Below are positions 48,122-59,772 of a DNA stretch of 64,000 nt, piece after piece. The notes under the pieces were generated by a model. That model ran no database searches, had not been told where the DNA came from, and was given only the letters and a program-made list of their open reading frames with translations. The stretch is from Tragulus kanchil. Its lineage: Eukaryota > Chordata > Mammalia > Artiodactyla > Tragulidae. The DNA is taken from the NCBI GenBank assembly GCA_022376925.1, contig JAIOJX010000031.1, positions 141,936,854-142,000,853 of the forward strand. Direction: 5' to 3'. Position numbers and translations under genes: made by a program. How positions within the stretch are numbered: the first letter of the stretch is position 1; every line of letters starts with the position of its first letter.

Positions 48122-48563
48122 TAAAAAGAAAGAGTCCATTTTGAATTCTCCATGTTAGATCTGTGTCTTTGGAAGCTTTAGTTATCATGAACACACATAA
48201 TGGCCTGCCTCAGAGAATCCTGCCCCTCTGCCTGGCTGTAGGTAAACTGCCTTTGTTCAGAACCCTGTCCACAAGTAGATGTCAGGAAGGAAGAAACTGA
48301 CACATCCCCTTTCCCATGACTTGCCATTCTAAGAGTGCTCGCCAGATTAAATGACTTTTTTGTTTCCTCACCTCCCCACATCTCTAATCCATAAAAGAAC
48401 CTGGCATCCAGACACCGACAAGTTGGTTATTTTGAGAGGTCAATCTTCCATCTTCTTTGTCAGCCAGCTTTCCGAATAAAGTCATATTCCTTGCTTCAAC
48501 ACCTGTCTCTCGGATTCATTGACCTATTGTATGGCAAGCAGAGTGAGCTTGGACTTGGTGACA
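48122..48563 (+). mobile_element. Solo endogenous-retrovirus LTR
   Basis: A 442 bp solo LTR in plus orientation. U3 holds a TATA-like ATAAAAG at 48391-48397. The poly(A) signal AATAAA is at 48475-48480. The U5 end carries CTCTCGGATTCATTGACC and GCAAGCAGAGTGAGCTTGG and closes with TGACA. The flanks ATATTA at 48116-48121 and 48564-48569 are identical and fit a 6-bp target-site duplication, typical of class II (ERVK-like) integration. The 5' end begins TA rather than TG, a likely decay. No internal viral genes are present, so it is the remnant of recombination between two LTRs. It resembles ruminant BTLTR1-type LTRs, by recollection only. Confidence 0.75.
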
Positions 48564-48569
48564 ATATTA

Positions 48570-49085
48570 TGAAACGCAAATCAATTTCATAATGCCAACT
48601 TTCCACTGTCTATCTGGATCACTTTTGAGAACTGGTGGCAGAGACCACCCAGAACATCTGCTTCAGTATTTAATGTGGTACATTCAACCTCCTTTGTTCA
48701 TTGCTAGTAGCAATTTACTCATGGCCTCCCAGGTCTTTTATACATGTGTGAAATGACAGTGAAAGGGCAGTTTGACAAAATGGGTAGTTGAGGTCTAGGA
48801 AAAAAGTCCTGTCCCCACAAACAAGACTAGTGACTGAGGATTAACTGAGCAGGATAACTGCTCATGAATGCACTGAAGCAAATAAGAGTCTCTAGACCCT
48901 GAATTATCTGTGAATTTTATCAGGAAAGAAGTCTATGCTTTCTTGTGGGAAGAGAAGCTGATGGTCTATGGGACATAGCACACTCTTGACTCTGTCCAGA
49001 GCCATGAGTCCTTGTATTTATGAGAACTTTGGGCAGAGGTGGGGAACACTTGAATTGTGGTCTAGAAAGACCTCTTGCAATGCTG
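48570..49085. other. Unique stretch, nothing recognised
   Basis: About 500 bp between the LTR and the next SINE. No repeat, exon or RNA gene recognised. Confidence 0.5.
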
Positions 49086-49087
49086 CA

Positions 49088-49430
49088 TTGTGCTTGGTTG
49101 CTCAGTCGTGTCCGACTCTTTGCAACCACATGGACTGAAGCCTGCCAGGTTCCTCTGTCTATAGGGATTCTCCAGGCATGAATACTGGAGTGGGTTGCCA
49201 TATCCTTTTCCAGCGGATCTTCCCAACCCAAGGATTGAACCCAGGTCTCCTGCACTTGAAGCAGATTCTTTACCATCTGAGCCACGAGGGAAGACCAAGA
49301 ATACTAGCATATGTAGCCTATCCCCTCTCCAGGGGATCTTTCCAACCCAGGAATCAAACCAGGGTCTCCTGCATTGTAGGCAAATTCTTTACCAGGAAAG
49401 CTACCACTGAACGACCAGGGAAGGTCAGAA
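49088..49430 (-). mobile_element. Bov-tA SINE with a second head segment
   Basis: 49088-49295 is a well-preserved minus-strand Bov-tA (tail TGCTCAGTCGTGTCCGACTC, head AGGATTGAACCCAGGTCTCC to CATCTGAGCCACGAGGG). A second head-like piece follows at 49310-49430 (CTCTCCAGGGGATCTTTCC, then AGGAATCAAACCAGGGTCTC). The element is therefore either a dimer or two insertions side by side. The fairly intact target-like sequence suggests a younger age than most SINEs here. Confidence 0.85.
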
Positions 49431-51475
49431 AGTCCTCTTACCTCCCCTTTTTTTCTGTCCTATCTTTTCCTCAATTCTTCTTTCCCCTGACCCTCCAGAC
49501 CATTTGCTAGGATAGACAGACCAGTTCAGGGTGACCCTGAACCCCCCCCAAAAAGAATGGGCAGGATCAGCACCTCTGAGACATCAGCTCTCCGGGTGCT
49601 CTTGGAGGTCCTCTGAGACACCTTTCTTTGGGTGCCATCATCTTCCCGCAGGGGACAGAGTGGAAGAACCACCTTCCAAGAATGATAGCATCCTCCATGC
49701 ACCCACCTCCAATCTGCAGACCCTGAGGCAGCTTTCTCTGCCCTTGATAGTCCTCCTCCTTAGAGTCTGTCTGAGTCTGGCTTCCTGGGTACTTGCTCTT
49801 TGCAAAGGCATGAACCCAAAGGCCAGTGGTGAGGGAGGTCTGATCAGGGAAGGCACTTTATCTCCTGGATCAAATATTCCCCAGGGGAAGGGTTAGTTCC
49901 AGGGGACTGATGAGGGTGGGCACTCCCAGCTCAGAAAGTCCATGCTGGACCTGATTCCCCCCTGCAACCTGGTGCTTTCCCAGACGCTGGGCTTCCTTCC
50001 TGATGCAGGTCCAAGAAGGGCGCCGGCTCCGTTTCCTTAGCGTAGCTCCCTTTATCAGTCTGGAATAGGAACTTCTAAAACCCCATTAACTAGTAATCAC
50101 TCTGGGCCAGTGAGGGCGCCTCCACCACCCCAGGAATATCCAATTAGCAAATCATGATCTGGCCCTCCAGCGAAAGAAGTCAGCCCCATTATCTGTGATG
50201 TCCCCAATTAGAGTGTTTATTCATGAAAGACGGCACCAAGCTGGCCAGCCTCGAGGCTCCTTCCTTCCCAAAGCCCCGGCCAGATTAAGGATCCCTTCCC
50301 ACCCCTCTCCCCCAACCCACACTCCGAGCTTCCCCCACCATCTGCCCCTGAATCACGAGGACTTCTGTTTAGCAGCAGGACAGAAGAGTCAAATTCTTCA
50401 GGTTTGGTCATGCCTGACTTGAGTTCCATGTTTTGTGTTCCTTTCAGGGCATGGAAAAAAATAAATGAACTGGGCCCCAAGCGTGGCTGTGATTTAGTTA
50501 GTGTTTATCAGTCTCACTTCAGCAGTAAACTCGGCATTTATCAGACACTGAGAATCCCCCAGGTGCTTGGGTCCCACTCCGACCCCTTCCTGTTCCATCT
50601 CCTTGCTGGCCACCACTTATGTTTTAACTGCATGAAAACATGAACAAAAATTCATCTAAAATGATGCTCAGTGACTCAGAGGTTCATCACCCCTTCCTAT
50701 GCTATTTGACAAATGAGGAAACATAATAGTAGGAGGTTTAGTTGTTTTACAAAGCTCTCCGTATTGACATAGCCAAGAATAGAATACCCAAATACACAGT
50801 GATCACGAAATCAATAAAAAAAAGAATTCCAGCGTAGTATTGGTTAGAAAGGCGATCTTAGCAAAGTCTCCCCATTCTGGAAAAACTGAATAAAGGACAA
50901 AATCTGTAGAGGCCTGGGTAAGAACAGCAGTCACTACATTCTGCTTGCTGGTCAGAACATATCTCAGCCCCGAAAGTGTTTCTGAGGCAGGCCATTATAG
51001 TGTCTGACACAGTATGAATTTCTTTGCAATATCAGGCCGCAGAGGTGGAACCTTTTCTCCCCAAGAAGGGAAATTGTCTTCCTCACTCACTCTCCCATTC
51101 AAACGAGTGGCTTGCGGGTAGTAAGGAACGTTGCTCCCAACCAAAACTTGTGTCAGGTTTGTCAAAACTGCTGCAAAAACACAATCTGTCTGTTTATATT
51201 TCTAAAGCCAAACACGGTGTTTTCTCTAATTCTGATTGGTATCTAGTTCTCCCCTTCCTTGAAGTATCCTCTGTGGAAATGTTCCAGATAGAAATCTGGG
51301 AGCTCCTACAGTCAGCTGCGGCCCCTGTGAGTGCCAGAGCTGATGGTCAAAATTTGCAGGGGTTTTGCAAACTGGTTTTTAAATACAACTGTGATTAACG
51401 TATAAATAATATAAGCTTGCAATTCAATGAATCATATTAAAAATGAAGGTGCAAAAAAAAAGAAAATGAAGATAT
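49431..51475. other. Repeat-free unique stretch
   Basis: No ruminant SINE, LINE or exon recognised over about 2 kb. GC content is higher in 49520-50400 than in most of the window. Open frames of 70-124 codons on both strands show no domain, and two overlapping frames on opposite strands at 49531-49896 and 49638-49856 suggest chance. 50000-50250 is a motif-rich block described separately. Confidence 0.5.
50030..50250. promoter_or_regulatory. Candidate enhancer-like block with TAAT motifs
   Basis: A compact block with CCATTAACTAGTAATCAC (50083-50100), CCAATTAGCAAATCATG (50140-50156), CCATTATCTG (50187-50196, GATA-type on the minus strand) and CCAATTAGAGTGTTTATTC (50204-50222, TAAT core plus forkhead-like). 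These lie in otherwise GC-rich, repeat-free sequence. Such islands of homeobox cores often mark developmental enhancers. No gene assignment is possible. Confidence 0.4.
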
Positions 51476-51479
51476 GTGG

Positions 51480-51667
51480 CTGCTCAGTCATGTCCCATGC
51501 TTTGCAACCCCACAAACTGTAGACCACTGGACTCGTCTGTCCATGGGATTTTCCAGGCAATAATATGGGAGTAGGGTTGCCATTTCCTTTTTTAGGGGAT
51601 CTTCCTGACCCAGGGACACATTTCCTGTGTCTTCTGCATTGCAGGCAGATTCTTTGCCACTGAGCCA
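51480..51667 (-). mobile_element. Bov-tA SINE
   Basis: Minus strand. Tail at the left: GCTCAGTCATGTCCCATGC. Head at the right: CTTCCTGACCCAGGGACAC, then GCAGATTCTTTGCCACTGAG. A diverged copy with an inserted CACATTTCC-like stretch near the head. Confidence 0.85.
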
Positions 51668-52629
51668 GTGGATAAACCTAAAAATGAATGTAATACTACT
51701 CAAAACTCAGTATTTTACTGCTTTTGACTGCTGTGATGCAAAGTTATATCAAAGTTGTTTACATCTGCCTGGAAGAAATGCTATTGACTGGTGTGCCACC
51801 AGCATCTCTGTCCAGCTCCTCCTCTTGAAGTCAGTCATTGGGGGGAATATTTTCACCATGGGAACCTGAAATGCAACAAGTCAGAATTCCCCCTACCCCA
51901 CCCCCAGAGTCAGTTGTTAAACGTTTACCAGCAGGTCAGTAGACACAATACCATGTATCTAGCTGAGTCTGCAAACTTCAGTAAAATGCCAAGTGTGAAG
52001 TTCACACAGTGACTCTCCCCTTACTTGGCATTGCTGGGCAAATATCTGATCTTTATAAGTGAATTTTATATGCAGCTGAACATAATCAATTTGGCATCAG
52101 GTCTTTTACTCTTGTACTTTTATAAGATTATATCTTGTATAATCTGCTGTTTTTCAAACAGAAATTCTGCCAATACTTCAGTATTTCCTTGAGATTGGAG
52201 TACAACCATTGATTCTTGTTCTATTGGAATGATACTGTCAGGGGCCATAAAGATATATATTCATTTCCCCATCATAAATGACCTAGACAGCTATGAGATG
52301 TTAGTTGTTTTTCGCTGCTTTGATTGCTTTTCTGGAGGAGGGAAAAGATGTCAGCTGTCACCCCTTCTTTTAATTACACAAACAGCACCATACTTGAATA
52401 CATATTCATCGTAAATGATTCAAACAATACATTGATTTAAAAAGTTCCCCTCAAGCCATTTTATATTCAGGTTCAGAAATAACTTCTGTTATATTTTGAT
52501 ATATTTCTTCCATTATATTTAGTGTATATCTACAGATGTATATGTATTATTCTACATCATAAATGAATATAGTATATACATATGAGTTTTATATCAATGA
52601 GAATCACAATCATATATTATTCAGTAGTA
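51668..52629. other. AT-rich unique stretch
   Basis: No SINE or exon recognised. 52490-52630 is strongly AT-rich. A frame of 61-80 codons on the plus strand (51627-51869, 52229-52414) has no recognised domain. Confidence 0.45.
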
Positions 52630-52631
52630 AG

Positions 52632-52905
52632 TTTTTAAAAATTTTATTGAAATATGGTTGACTTGCAATGTTAGTTTCAGGTATATAGCAAAGTGATTCA
52701 TACATACAGATATATTATATTCTTTTTTAGATTTTTTCCATTATAGGTTATTGCAAGATATTGAATATAGTTCCTTGTGCTATTCAGTAGGACCTGGATG
52801 ACTATCTACTTCATATATAGTAGTGTGCACATTTTAATCCCAGTCTCCTAATCTATCTCTCTCCTTTCTTTCCCCATTGGTAGCCATAAATTGTTTTTTC
52901 ACTTA
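52632..52905 (-). mobile_element. L1 3' UTR fragment
   Basis: TTTTATTGAAATATGGTTGA, CAATGTTAGTTTCAGGTATA, GCAAAGTGATTCATACATAC, TCCATTATAGGTTATTGCA and ATATAGTTCCTTGTGCTATT are consecutive landmarks of a mammalian L1 3' UTR in antisense. It is old and diverged. Confidence 0.75.
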
Positions 52906-52995
52906 TATCTTAGACTTTTTCCAGGTTAATATATACAGATCATTATCATTATTTATATCTGTAGGATCTCAAAGACTTTCCCTAGTGATAGACAT

Positions 52996-55260
52996 TTAGG
53001 CTATTTTCATCATTTTTTGTTTGTTACATATAAAATATTTAATACACTTGTTCACACAGCTTTGTATGCATGTCTATATATTTATGTCGGATAACTTAAA
53101 AGAAGTAGAATTTCTAAGTCATAGAATGTTTGTCATTTCTTTCTCCTTTCCATTCTGTTCCTGATTTCCTATATCAAAGCAAATTATTAATATTTTTCCT
53201 ATGAGTAAGTAGACTTTGGGTAAAATTCTGATATGAATAAGCAATCATTTTTAATAAGCAGGCATAAGGACTTTAATGGATATCTGAGGCTGCTCAACAG
53301 CTGTCCTCTGGATAAGTGAATTGATATAGAAGAATTCTGTTTAAAGAGGATTAGTGAGGTAGGCATTCAGTGCTTGCCCTTATTCTTTGGACCTTACTCT
53401 TCTAGCACATTCTAGCTGTCTTCCAAGTGTTCTCTGCTTCTCCAGGCTTTCTCTGTCATCTCAGAAACCCATTTTGCCTGGGAGATAGGCCCCAAGTGCT
53501 GAGGAATTAATAGCTCCCAGAAGAAGCTCTCAGTGGTTGAAGTTGGTGTATAAATACCCCAGCTCCCTCACAATTGCAATAAGATCACTGAGAACCACGG
53601 GCTTACACCGTATCTCAGTTTCCCCATGAATTAAGTTGCAGTGACTACAATGATAGCCAGCTCTTTAAGCCACACTCTGTTGGCCACTTTTCCTTTCTTG
53701 GGTGACTTTCACACTTCTCTACCAACATTTGTTGCACTTCCCAAATAAATGATCACATTTGGTCTCTGTGCTGGGGAGGTAGTCCAAACAAAGATAGCTT
53801 ATAGTGTGGTGGTCCTGGCAACCTCAACCCCAGAAAATGAGATGTTGCTAAGCTGATACTTTATCTCACTTGTTGCAAGGGATAAGTACCTTCTTTATGA
53901 ACTATCAAGTAACATCTGACTGTTGTACAGAACTTGGGGACCGGTGATTTAACTGGCAGGATGTGCTGATTGGGATAAACCTGTGCTGCATTGAATAGAC
54001 ATTCTCCTATAGTGACAATACGAACAGCTTCACACTGTCTTAATGCTCGATGTACTTGAATAACAGGGAAACTTGGGTGGTATTAAACCACTGCATAAAC
54101 AATTTTCATTTGTTTGTTACATAGGCTATTTTCATCATTTTTTGTTTGTTACATATAAAATATTTAATACACTTGTTCACACAGCTTTGTATGCATGTCT
54201 ATATATTTATGTCGGATAACTTAAAAGAAGTAGAATTTCTAAGTCATAGAATGTTTGTCATTTCTTTCTCCTTTCCATTCTGTTCCTGATTTCCTATATC
54301 AAAGCAAATTATTAATATTTTTCCTATGAGTAAGTAGACTTTGGGTAAAATTCTGATATGAATAAGCAATCATTTTTAATAAGCAGGCATAAGGACTTTA
54401 ATGGATATCTGAGGCTGCTCAACAGCTGTCCTCTGGATAAGTGAATTGATATAGAAGAATTCTGTTTAAAGAGGATTAGTGAGGTAGGCATTCAGTGCTT
54501 GCCCTTATTCTTTGGACCTTACTCTTCTAGCACATTCTAGCTGTCTTCCAAGTGTTCTCTGCTTCTCCAGGCTTTCTCTGTCATCTCAGAAACCCATTTT
54601 GCCTGGGAGATAGGCCCCAAGTGCTGAGGAATTAATAGCTCCCAGAAGAAGCTCTCAGTGGTTGAAGTTGGTGTATAAATACCCCAGCTCCCTCACAATT
54701 GCAATAAGATCACTGAGAACCACGGGCTTACACCGTATCTCAGTTTCCCCATGAATTAAGTTGCAGTGACTACAATGATAGCCAGCTCTTTAAGCCACAC
54801 TCTGTTGGCCACTTTTCCTTTCTTGGGTGACTTTCACACTTCTCTACCAACATTTGTTGCACTTCCCAAATAAATGATCACATTTGGTCTCTGTGCTGGG
54901 GAGGTAGTCCAAACAAAGATAGCTTATAGTGTGGTGGTCCTGGCAACCTCAACCCCAGAAAATGAGATGTTGCTAAGCTGATACTTTATCTCACTTGTTG
55001 CAAGGGATAAGTACCTTCTTTATGAACTATCAAGTAACATCTGACTGTTGTACAGAACTTGGGGACCGGTGATTTAACTGGCAGGATGTGCTGATTGGGA
55101 TAAACCTGTGCTGCATTGAATAGACATTCTCCTATAGTGACAATACGAACAGCTTCACACTGTCTTAATGCTCGATGTACTTGATACAGAAAGTCCACAT
55201 TTTCCTGAGAGCTTTGGGCTAACGGTTGGAGTTTGGGGGACTTGGGTGGTATTAAACCAC
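52996..55260. repeat. Direct duplication 19 (offset 1125)
   Basis: 52996 to about 54101 recurs from 54121. Copy 1 has a damaged end: after CGATGTACTTGAAT it skips about 65 bp present in copy 2 (55184-55240), then resumes at ACTTGGGTGGTATTAAACCA and ends in AATTTTCATTTGTTTG. The junction thus holds a scrambled piece. The right part overlaps duplication 20, giving three copies of about 53841-54060. The unit contains the motif TATAAATA at 53549-53556 but no gene. Confidence 0.9.
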
Positions 55261-57306
55261 TGCATAAACCTTGGGGTCATGAAGCGTTGGGTTTCACTGG
55301 GCAGGAAACCAAAGTCCAGGCAGCATGGCTTCCTCCTAAGGCAATGCTCCCCGATCTGAGGTGCAAGACTGGCATGGAGAAGTCCGTCACATCATCCCTT
55401 GGCCAAGGTCAACATTTTCCAAGGCCGTTCACTGCATGTTTAAGGGAGAGCCTGGGAGTTGTTCATAATCATCAGAGAAGCTTGTAGCTTCTTGGAGCTA
55501 GTGAAGCCTTTGGTTAAAGCTGTTCTTTTCCACTCTGGAGCTGGGGTCAGCTGGTCGTGACTGTCAACTTCTCTATCATCAAGCCTGGAATTATTTTTCT
55601 CATGAACATCCATTTCTTTCTCTTGCTTTAAACAACACTTAGCATTCCCTGAGAAATGGATTCCAACTTAATAATAATGGTAATAGCAACACTTTATTAA
55701 AATAGTGCCAGGCATCACATTTTGTGTTTTTCAGACATTATCCCATTGAGTCGTTAGAATACCCCTGAGATAAGATGGATGAGATGAGGATACCCCCACT
55801 CAGATGAGAAAAGTGAGGCACAGGGAGCTTTAGCAACTGGGCCAACGCCACCAACCAGTAAGCGGAAAAACTGGGATTTTGTCCCAGAATGGCTAACTTC
55901 AGAGCTCAACTCCTAACCTCTCCAAGTACATGACTCTGGGGATCAGACCATCCTTGTTGTAAAGGCTTATTTAGCTATGTGACCTTAAGCAAATGATTTC
56001 AAGGTTTGGAGCTTGAAATTCTCCAATGAGGGTGATGATACTTATCTTACCAGTGTGACAAGAATTATAGGAGTAGCAAATATACTGACGGGAGAAGGAA
56101 ATGGTGACCCATTCCAGTATTCTTGCCTATGAACTATCAAGTAGATGTTGCTAAGCTGATACTTTATCTCACTTGTTGCAAGGGATAAGTACCTTCTTTA
56201 TGAACTATCAAGTAACATCTGACTGTTGTACAGAACTTGGGGACCGGTGATTTAACTGGCAGGATGTGCTGATTGGGATAAACCTGTGCTGCATTGAATA
56301 GACATTCTCCTATAGTGACAATACGAACAGCTTCACACTGTCTTAATGCTCGATGTACTTGATACAGAAAGTCCACATTTTCCTGAGAGCTTTGGGCTAA
56401 CGGTTGGAGTTTGGGGGACTTGGGTGGTATTAAACCACTGCATAAACCTTGGGGTCATGAAGCGTTGGGTTTCACTGGGCAGGAAACCAAAGTCCAGGCA
56501 GCATGGCTTCCTCCTAAGGCAATGCTCCCCGATCTGAGGTGCAAGACTGGCATGGAGAAGTCCGTCACATCATCCCTTGGCCAAGGTCAACATTTTCCAA
56601 GGCCGTTCACTGCATGTTTAAGGGAGAGCCTGGGAGTTGTTCATAATCATCAGAGAAGCTTGTAGCTTCTTGGAGCTAGTGAAGCCTTTGGTTAAAGCTG
56701 TTCTTTTCCACTCTGGAGCTGGGGTCAGCTGGTCGTGACTGTCAACTTCTCTATCATCAAGCCTGGAATTATTTTTCTCATGAACATCCATTTCTTTCTC
56801 TTGCTTTAAACAACACTTAGCATTCCCTGAGAAATGGATTCCAACTTAATAATAATGGTAATAGCAACACTTTATTAAAATAGTGCCAGGCATCACATTT
56901 TGTGTTTTTCAGACATTATCCCATTGAGTCGTTAGAATACCCCTGAGATAAGATGGATGAGATGAGGATACCCCCACTCAGATGAGAAAAGTGAGGCACA
57001 GGGAGCTTTAGCAACTGGGCCAACGCCACCAACCAGTAAGCGGAAAAACTGGGATTTTGTCCCAGAATGGCTAACTTCAGAGCTCAACTCCTAACCTCTC
57101 CAAGTACATGACTCTGGGGATCAGACCATCCTTGTTGTAAAGGCTTATTTAGCTATGTGACCTTAAGCAAATGATTTCAAGGTTTGGAGCTTGAAATTCT
57201 CCAATGAGGGTGATGATACTTATCTTACCAGTGTGACAAGAATTATAGGAGTAGCAAATATACTGACGGGAGAAGGAAATGGTGACCCATTCCAGTATTC
57301 TTGCCT
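54966..57306. repeat. Direct duplication 20 (offset 1178)
   Basis: 54966-56128 recurs at 56144-57306. The spacer 56129-56143 (ATGAACTATCAAGTA) is an extra copy of a piece found inside the unit near 55022, again a local shuffle. Within the unit, 55675-55925 is a MIR-like element. Confidence 0.95.
55675..55925 (+). mobile_element. MIR-like SINE
   Basis: ATAGTGCCAGGCATCACATT, then TCAGATGAGAAAAGTGAGGC, ACAGGGAGCTTTAGCAACTG and GGATTTTGTCCCAGAATGGC match the MIR/MIR3 order. Second copy at about 56853-57103. Confidence 0.7.
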
Positions 57307-57390
57307 GGAAAATTCCATGGATGGAGGAGCCTGGTGGGCTGCAGTCCATGGGGTCACACAGAGTTGGACATGACTGAAGTGACTAAACAG
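57268..57390 (+). mobile_element. Bov-tA/BovB 3' tail fragment
   Basis: GGGAGAAGGAAATGGTGACC, CATTCCAGTATTCTTGCCTG and CATGGGGTCACACAGAGTTG to TGACTGAAGTGACTAAACAG. The tRNA-like head is absent. Parts recur at 56090-56128 and 58476-58518 because duplications 20 and 21 end or start inside it. Confidence 0.85.
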
Positions 57391-57689
57391 CAAATGTACT
57401 GACACAGCAGGCTGCAGAAGGAGAATCCTGTAAGACATGGTGATTGCTATTGTTATTTGTTGTTGTTTTCTCACACTCCACCTGTACACATGCACTCCAT
57501 GGGCTATATTGTGTGTTCCTTCCTAAACTCTCTGGGCTTCTTCAGTCTTCCATCTGCCTGCCATACCCTTTATTTCCTTCTTCCTCTGGACATCTCCTGC
57601 CAGGGCTTTGAGGCTCAGCATAAACATCACTTTCTCTGGGGAAACTTTGCAAATTCCTCTTGAGTCCTTTCTTCATCAATAATTTCACC

Positions 57690-57855
57690 TAGCAAGGGAG
57701 TAGCTGGCTAGTTAATAGTTTAAGGTCTGCAGATAGTTCCTTTATATGTAAAACAAGAGAAGTTATATTACCTCTCTCATAAGATTGTTGTGAGAATATG
57801 TATAAAGCTTAGCATGGAGCTAAGAACATAGTAAGTTCTCAGTGAGTCTTATTGA
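57690..57855 (+). mobile_element. MIR-like SINE remnant
   Basis: TATATGTAAAACAAGAGAAG, AAGATTGTTGTGAGAATATG and AACATAGTAAGTTCTCAGTG follow the MIR tail order. Second copy at about 58816-58981. Confidence 0.6.
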
Positions 57856-57899
57856 TAGTATTTTTGCATTGCAAACATGTCTGTTATATCCCTTAACAT

Positions 57900-58160
57900 G
57901 TGGTGTGATGCTGATGATGGTGATAGTGATGATGGTGACAATGACAAAGATGGTGATGATGATGGTGATGATGATGATGATGGTATAGTGGGGTATCTAT
58001 TCCCACTATACCATAAACTTTTTCCAGATAAAAATAGAGTCTGTTCCAGTTTTTGACTTCTGTGCCTACTCTAATACCTGGTAGATTGGAGTCAATTTGA
58101 TGCTGGATGGATGGATGGGTGAATGAGTGGATAGGTAGATGGTTAAATGGATGGTTGGAC
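57900..58160. repeat. (GAT)n and (GGAT)n repeats flanking an inverted repeat
   Basis: 57907-57982 is an imperfect GAT/GGT/GAC repeat (a poly-histidine frame on the minus strand results from it and is not a gene). 57980-57992 and 58002-58014 are perfect 13-bp inverted arms around a 9-base loop. 58100-58160 is a GGAT/GGTT repeat. Second copy at 59026-59286. Confidence 0.85.
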
Positions 58161-59772
58161 AATTACTCCCTCCCTAGGTGGATGGTTCATGGCGCTGGGT
58201 CATCTCTAAGATACATTGATTTTCACATCAAGGGAAGGAAAACATGAAAGATCAGGAATCAGGCTTTCAAATTCTTTCATTTAAACCAGAGATTGCATAA
58301 GAGAAAAAAAGACAAAATTAAACCAACCATCAAGAATGCTAGTGGTTCCATTTTATCTACATCAGTGAACAGTTGACTTAAATTGCCTCTAAGACCCCTT
58401 TCACTTCTGAACATTTCTATTTTCCTCCCCTCTTACCCACCGTCTGCAATTCATAGAAATACCAATGTGCCATTTGGGGTCACACAGAGTTGGACATGAC
58501 TGAAGTGACTAAACAGCAAATGTACTGACACAGCAGGCTGCAGAAGGAGAATCCTGTAAGACATGGTGATTGCTATTGTTATTTGTTGTTGTTTTCTCAC
58601 ACTCCACCTGTACACATGCACTCCATGGGCTATATTGTGTGTTCCTTCCTAAACTCTCTGGGCTTCTTCAGTCTTCCATCTGCCTGCCATACCCTTTATT
58701 TCCTTCTTCCTCTGGACATCTCCTGCCAGGGCTTTGAGGCTCAGCATAAACATCACTTTCTCTGGGGAAACTTTGCAAATTCCTCTTGAGTCCTTTCTTC
58801 ATCAATAATTTCACCTAGCAAGGGAGTAGCTGGCTAGTTAATAGTTTAAGGTCTGCAGATAGTTCCTTTATATGTAAAACAAGAGAAGTTATATTACCTC
58901 TCTCATAAGATTGTTGTGAGAATATGTATAAAGCTTAGCATGGAGCTAAGAACATAGTAAGTTCTCAGTGAGTCTTATTGATAGTATTTTTGCATTGCAA
59001 ACATGTCTGTTATATCCCTTAACATGTGGTGTGATGCTGATGATGGTGATAGTGATGATGGTGACAATGACAAAGATGGTGATGATGATGGTGATGATGA
59101 TGATGATGGTATAGTGGGGTATCTATTCCCACTATACCATAAACTTTTTCCAGATAAAAATAGAGTCTGTTCCAGTTTTTGACTTCTGTGCCTACTCTAA
59201 TACCTGGTAGATTGGAGTCAATTTGATGCTGGATGGATGGATGGGTGAATGAGTGGATAGGTAGATGGTTAAATGGATGGTTGGACAATTACTCCCTCCC
59301 TAGGTGGATGGTTCATGGCGCTGGGTCATCTCTAAGATACATTGATTTTCACATCAAGGGAAGGAAAACATGAAAGATCAGGAATCAGGCTTTCAAATTC
59401 TTTCATTTAAACCAGAGATTGCATAAGAGAAAAAAAGACAAAATTAAACCAACCATCAAGAATGCTAGTGGTTCCATTTTTATCTACATCAGTGAACAGT
59501 TGACTTAAATTGCCTCTAAGACCCCTTTCACTTCTGAACATTTCTATTTTCCTCCCCTCTTACCCACCGTCTGCAATTCATAGAAATACCAATGTGCCAT
59601 TTGGAGACACATCTGCCCATCCTGAGAAATCTGATTTACCAGCTGAACGTCAGGAGTGTCTCAGACAAATATGGCTGCCTGGGACATATATCTAGATAAA
59701 GGAAAAGACAGAGTAGGATCTGGGCTTGGGTTCATCTTCCTGATTCTTCTTAGTGGAAAGGCTCTGGCCTGA

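Larger units (their letters stand above)
46228..48376. repeat. Direct duplication 18 (offset 1078)
   Basis: 46228-47298 recurs at 47303-48376. The left end of copy 2 is noisy: TTATGTAATGCAGTTTTTTA stands where copy 1 has TTTTTGTAATGCATTTA. Copy 1 ends inside a solo LTR, whose intact copy is at 48122-48563. Confidence 0.95.
57350..59604. repeat. Direct duplication 21 (offset 1126-1127)
   Basis: 57350-58477 recurs at 58476-59604, joined with two bases in common (GG). One T run differs. The unit holds a MIR-like stretch, a GAT/GGT repeat, a 13-bp perfect inverted repeat and a GGAT repeat. Confidence 0.95.

Noticed and set aside
50107..50120. CTCF-like site CCAGTGAGGGCGCC
   Set aside because: It matches the usual core only if one missing base is allowed, and spacing is important for CTCF binding. 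It is too weak to annotate.
53549..53556. TATAAATA as a core promoter
   Set aside because: A single TATA-like motif in AT-rich DNA, with no initiator, CpG island or downstream exon. It is also duplicated at about 54674-54681.
57893..58162. Poly-histidine open frame
   Set aside because: It results from translating the GAT/GGT repeat on the minus strand. There is no gene context.
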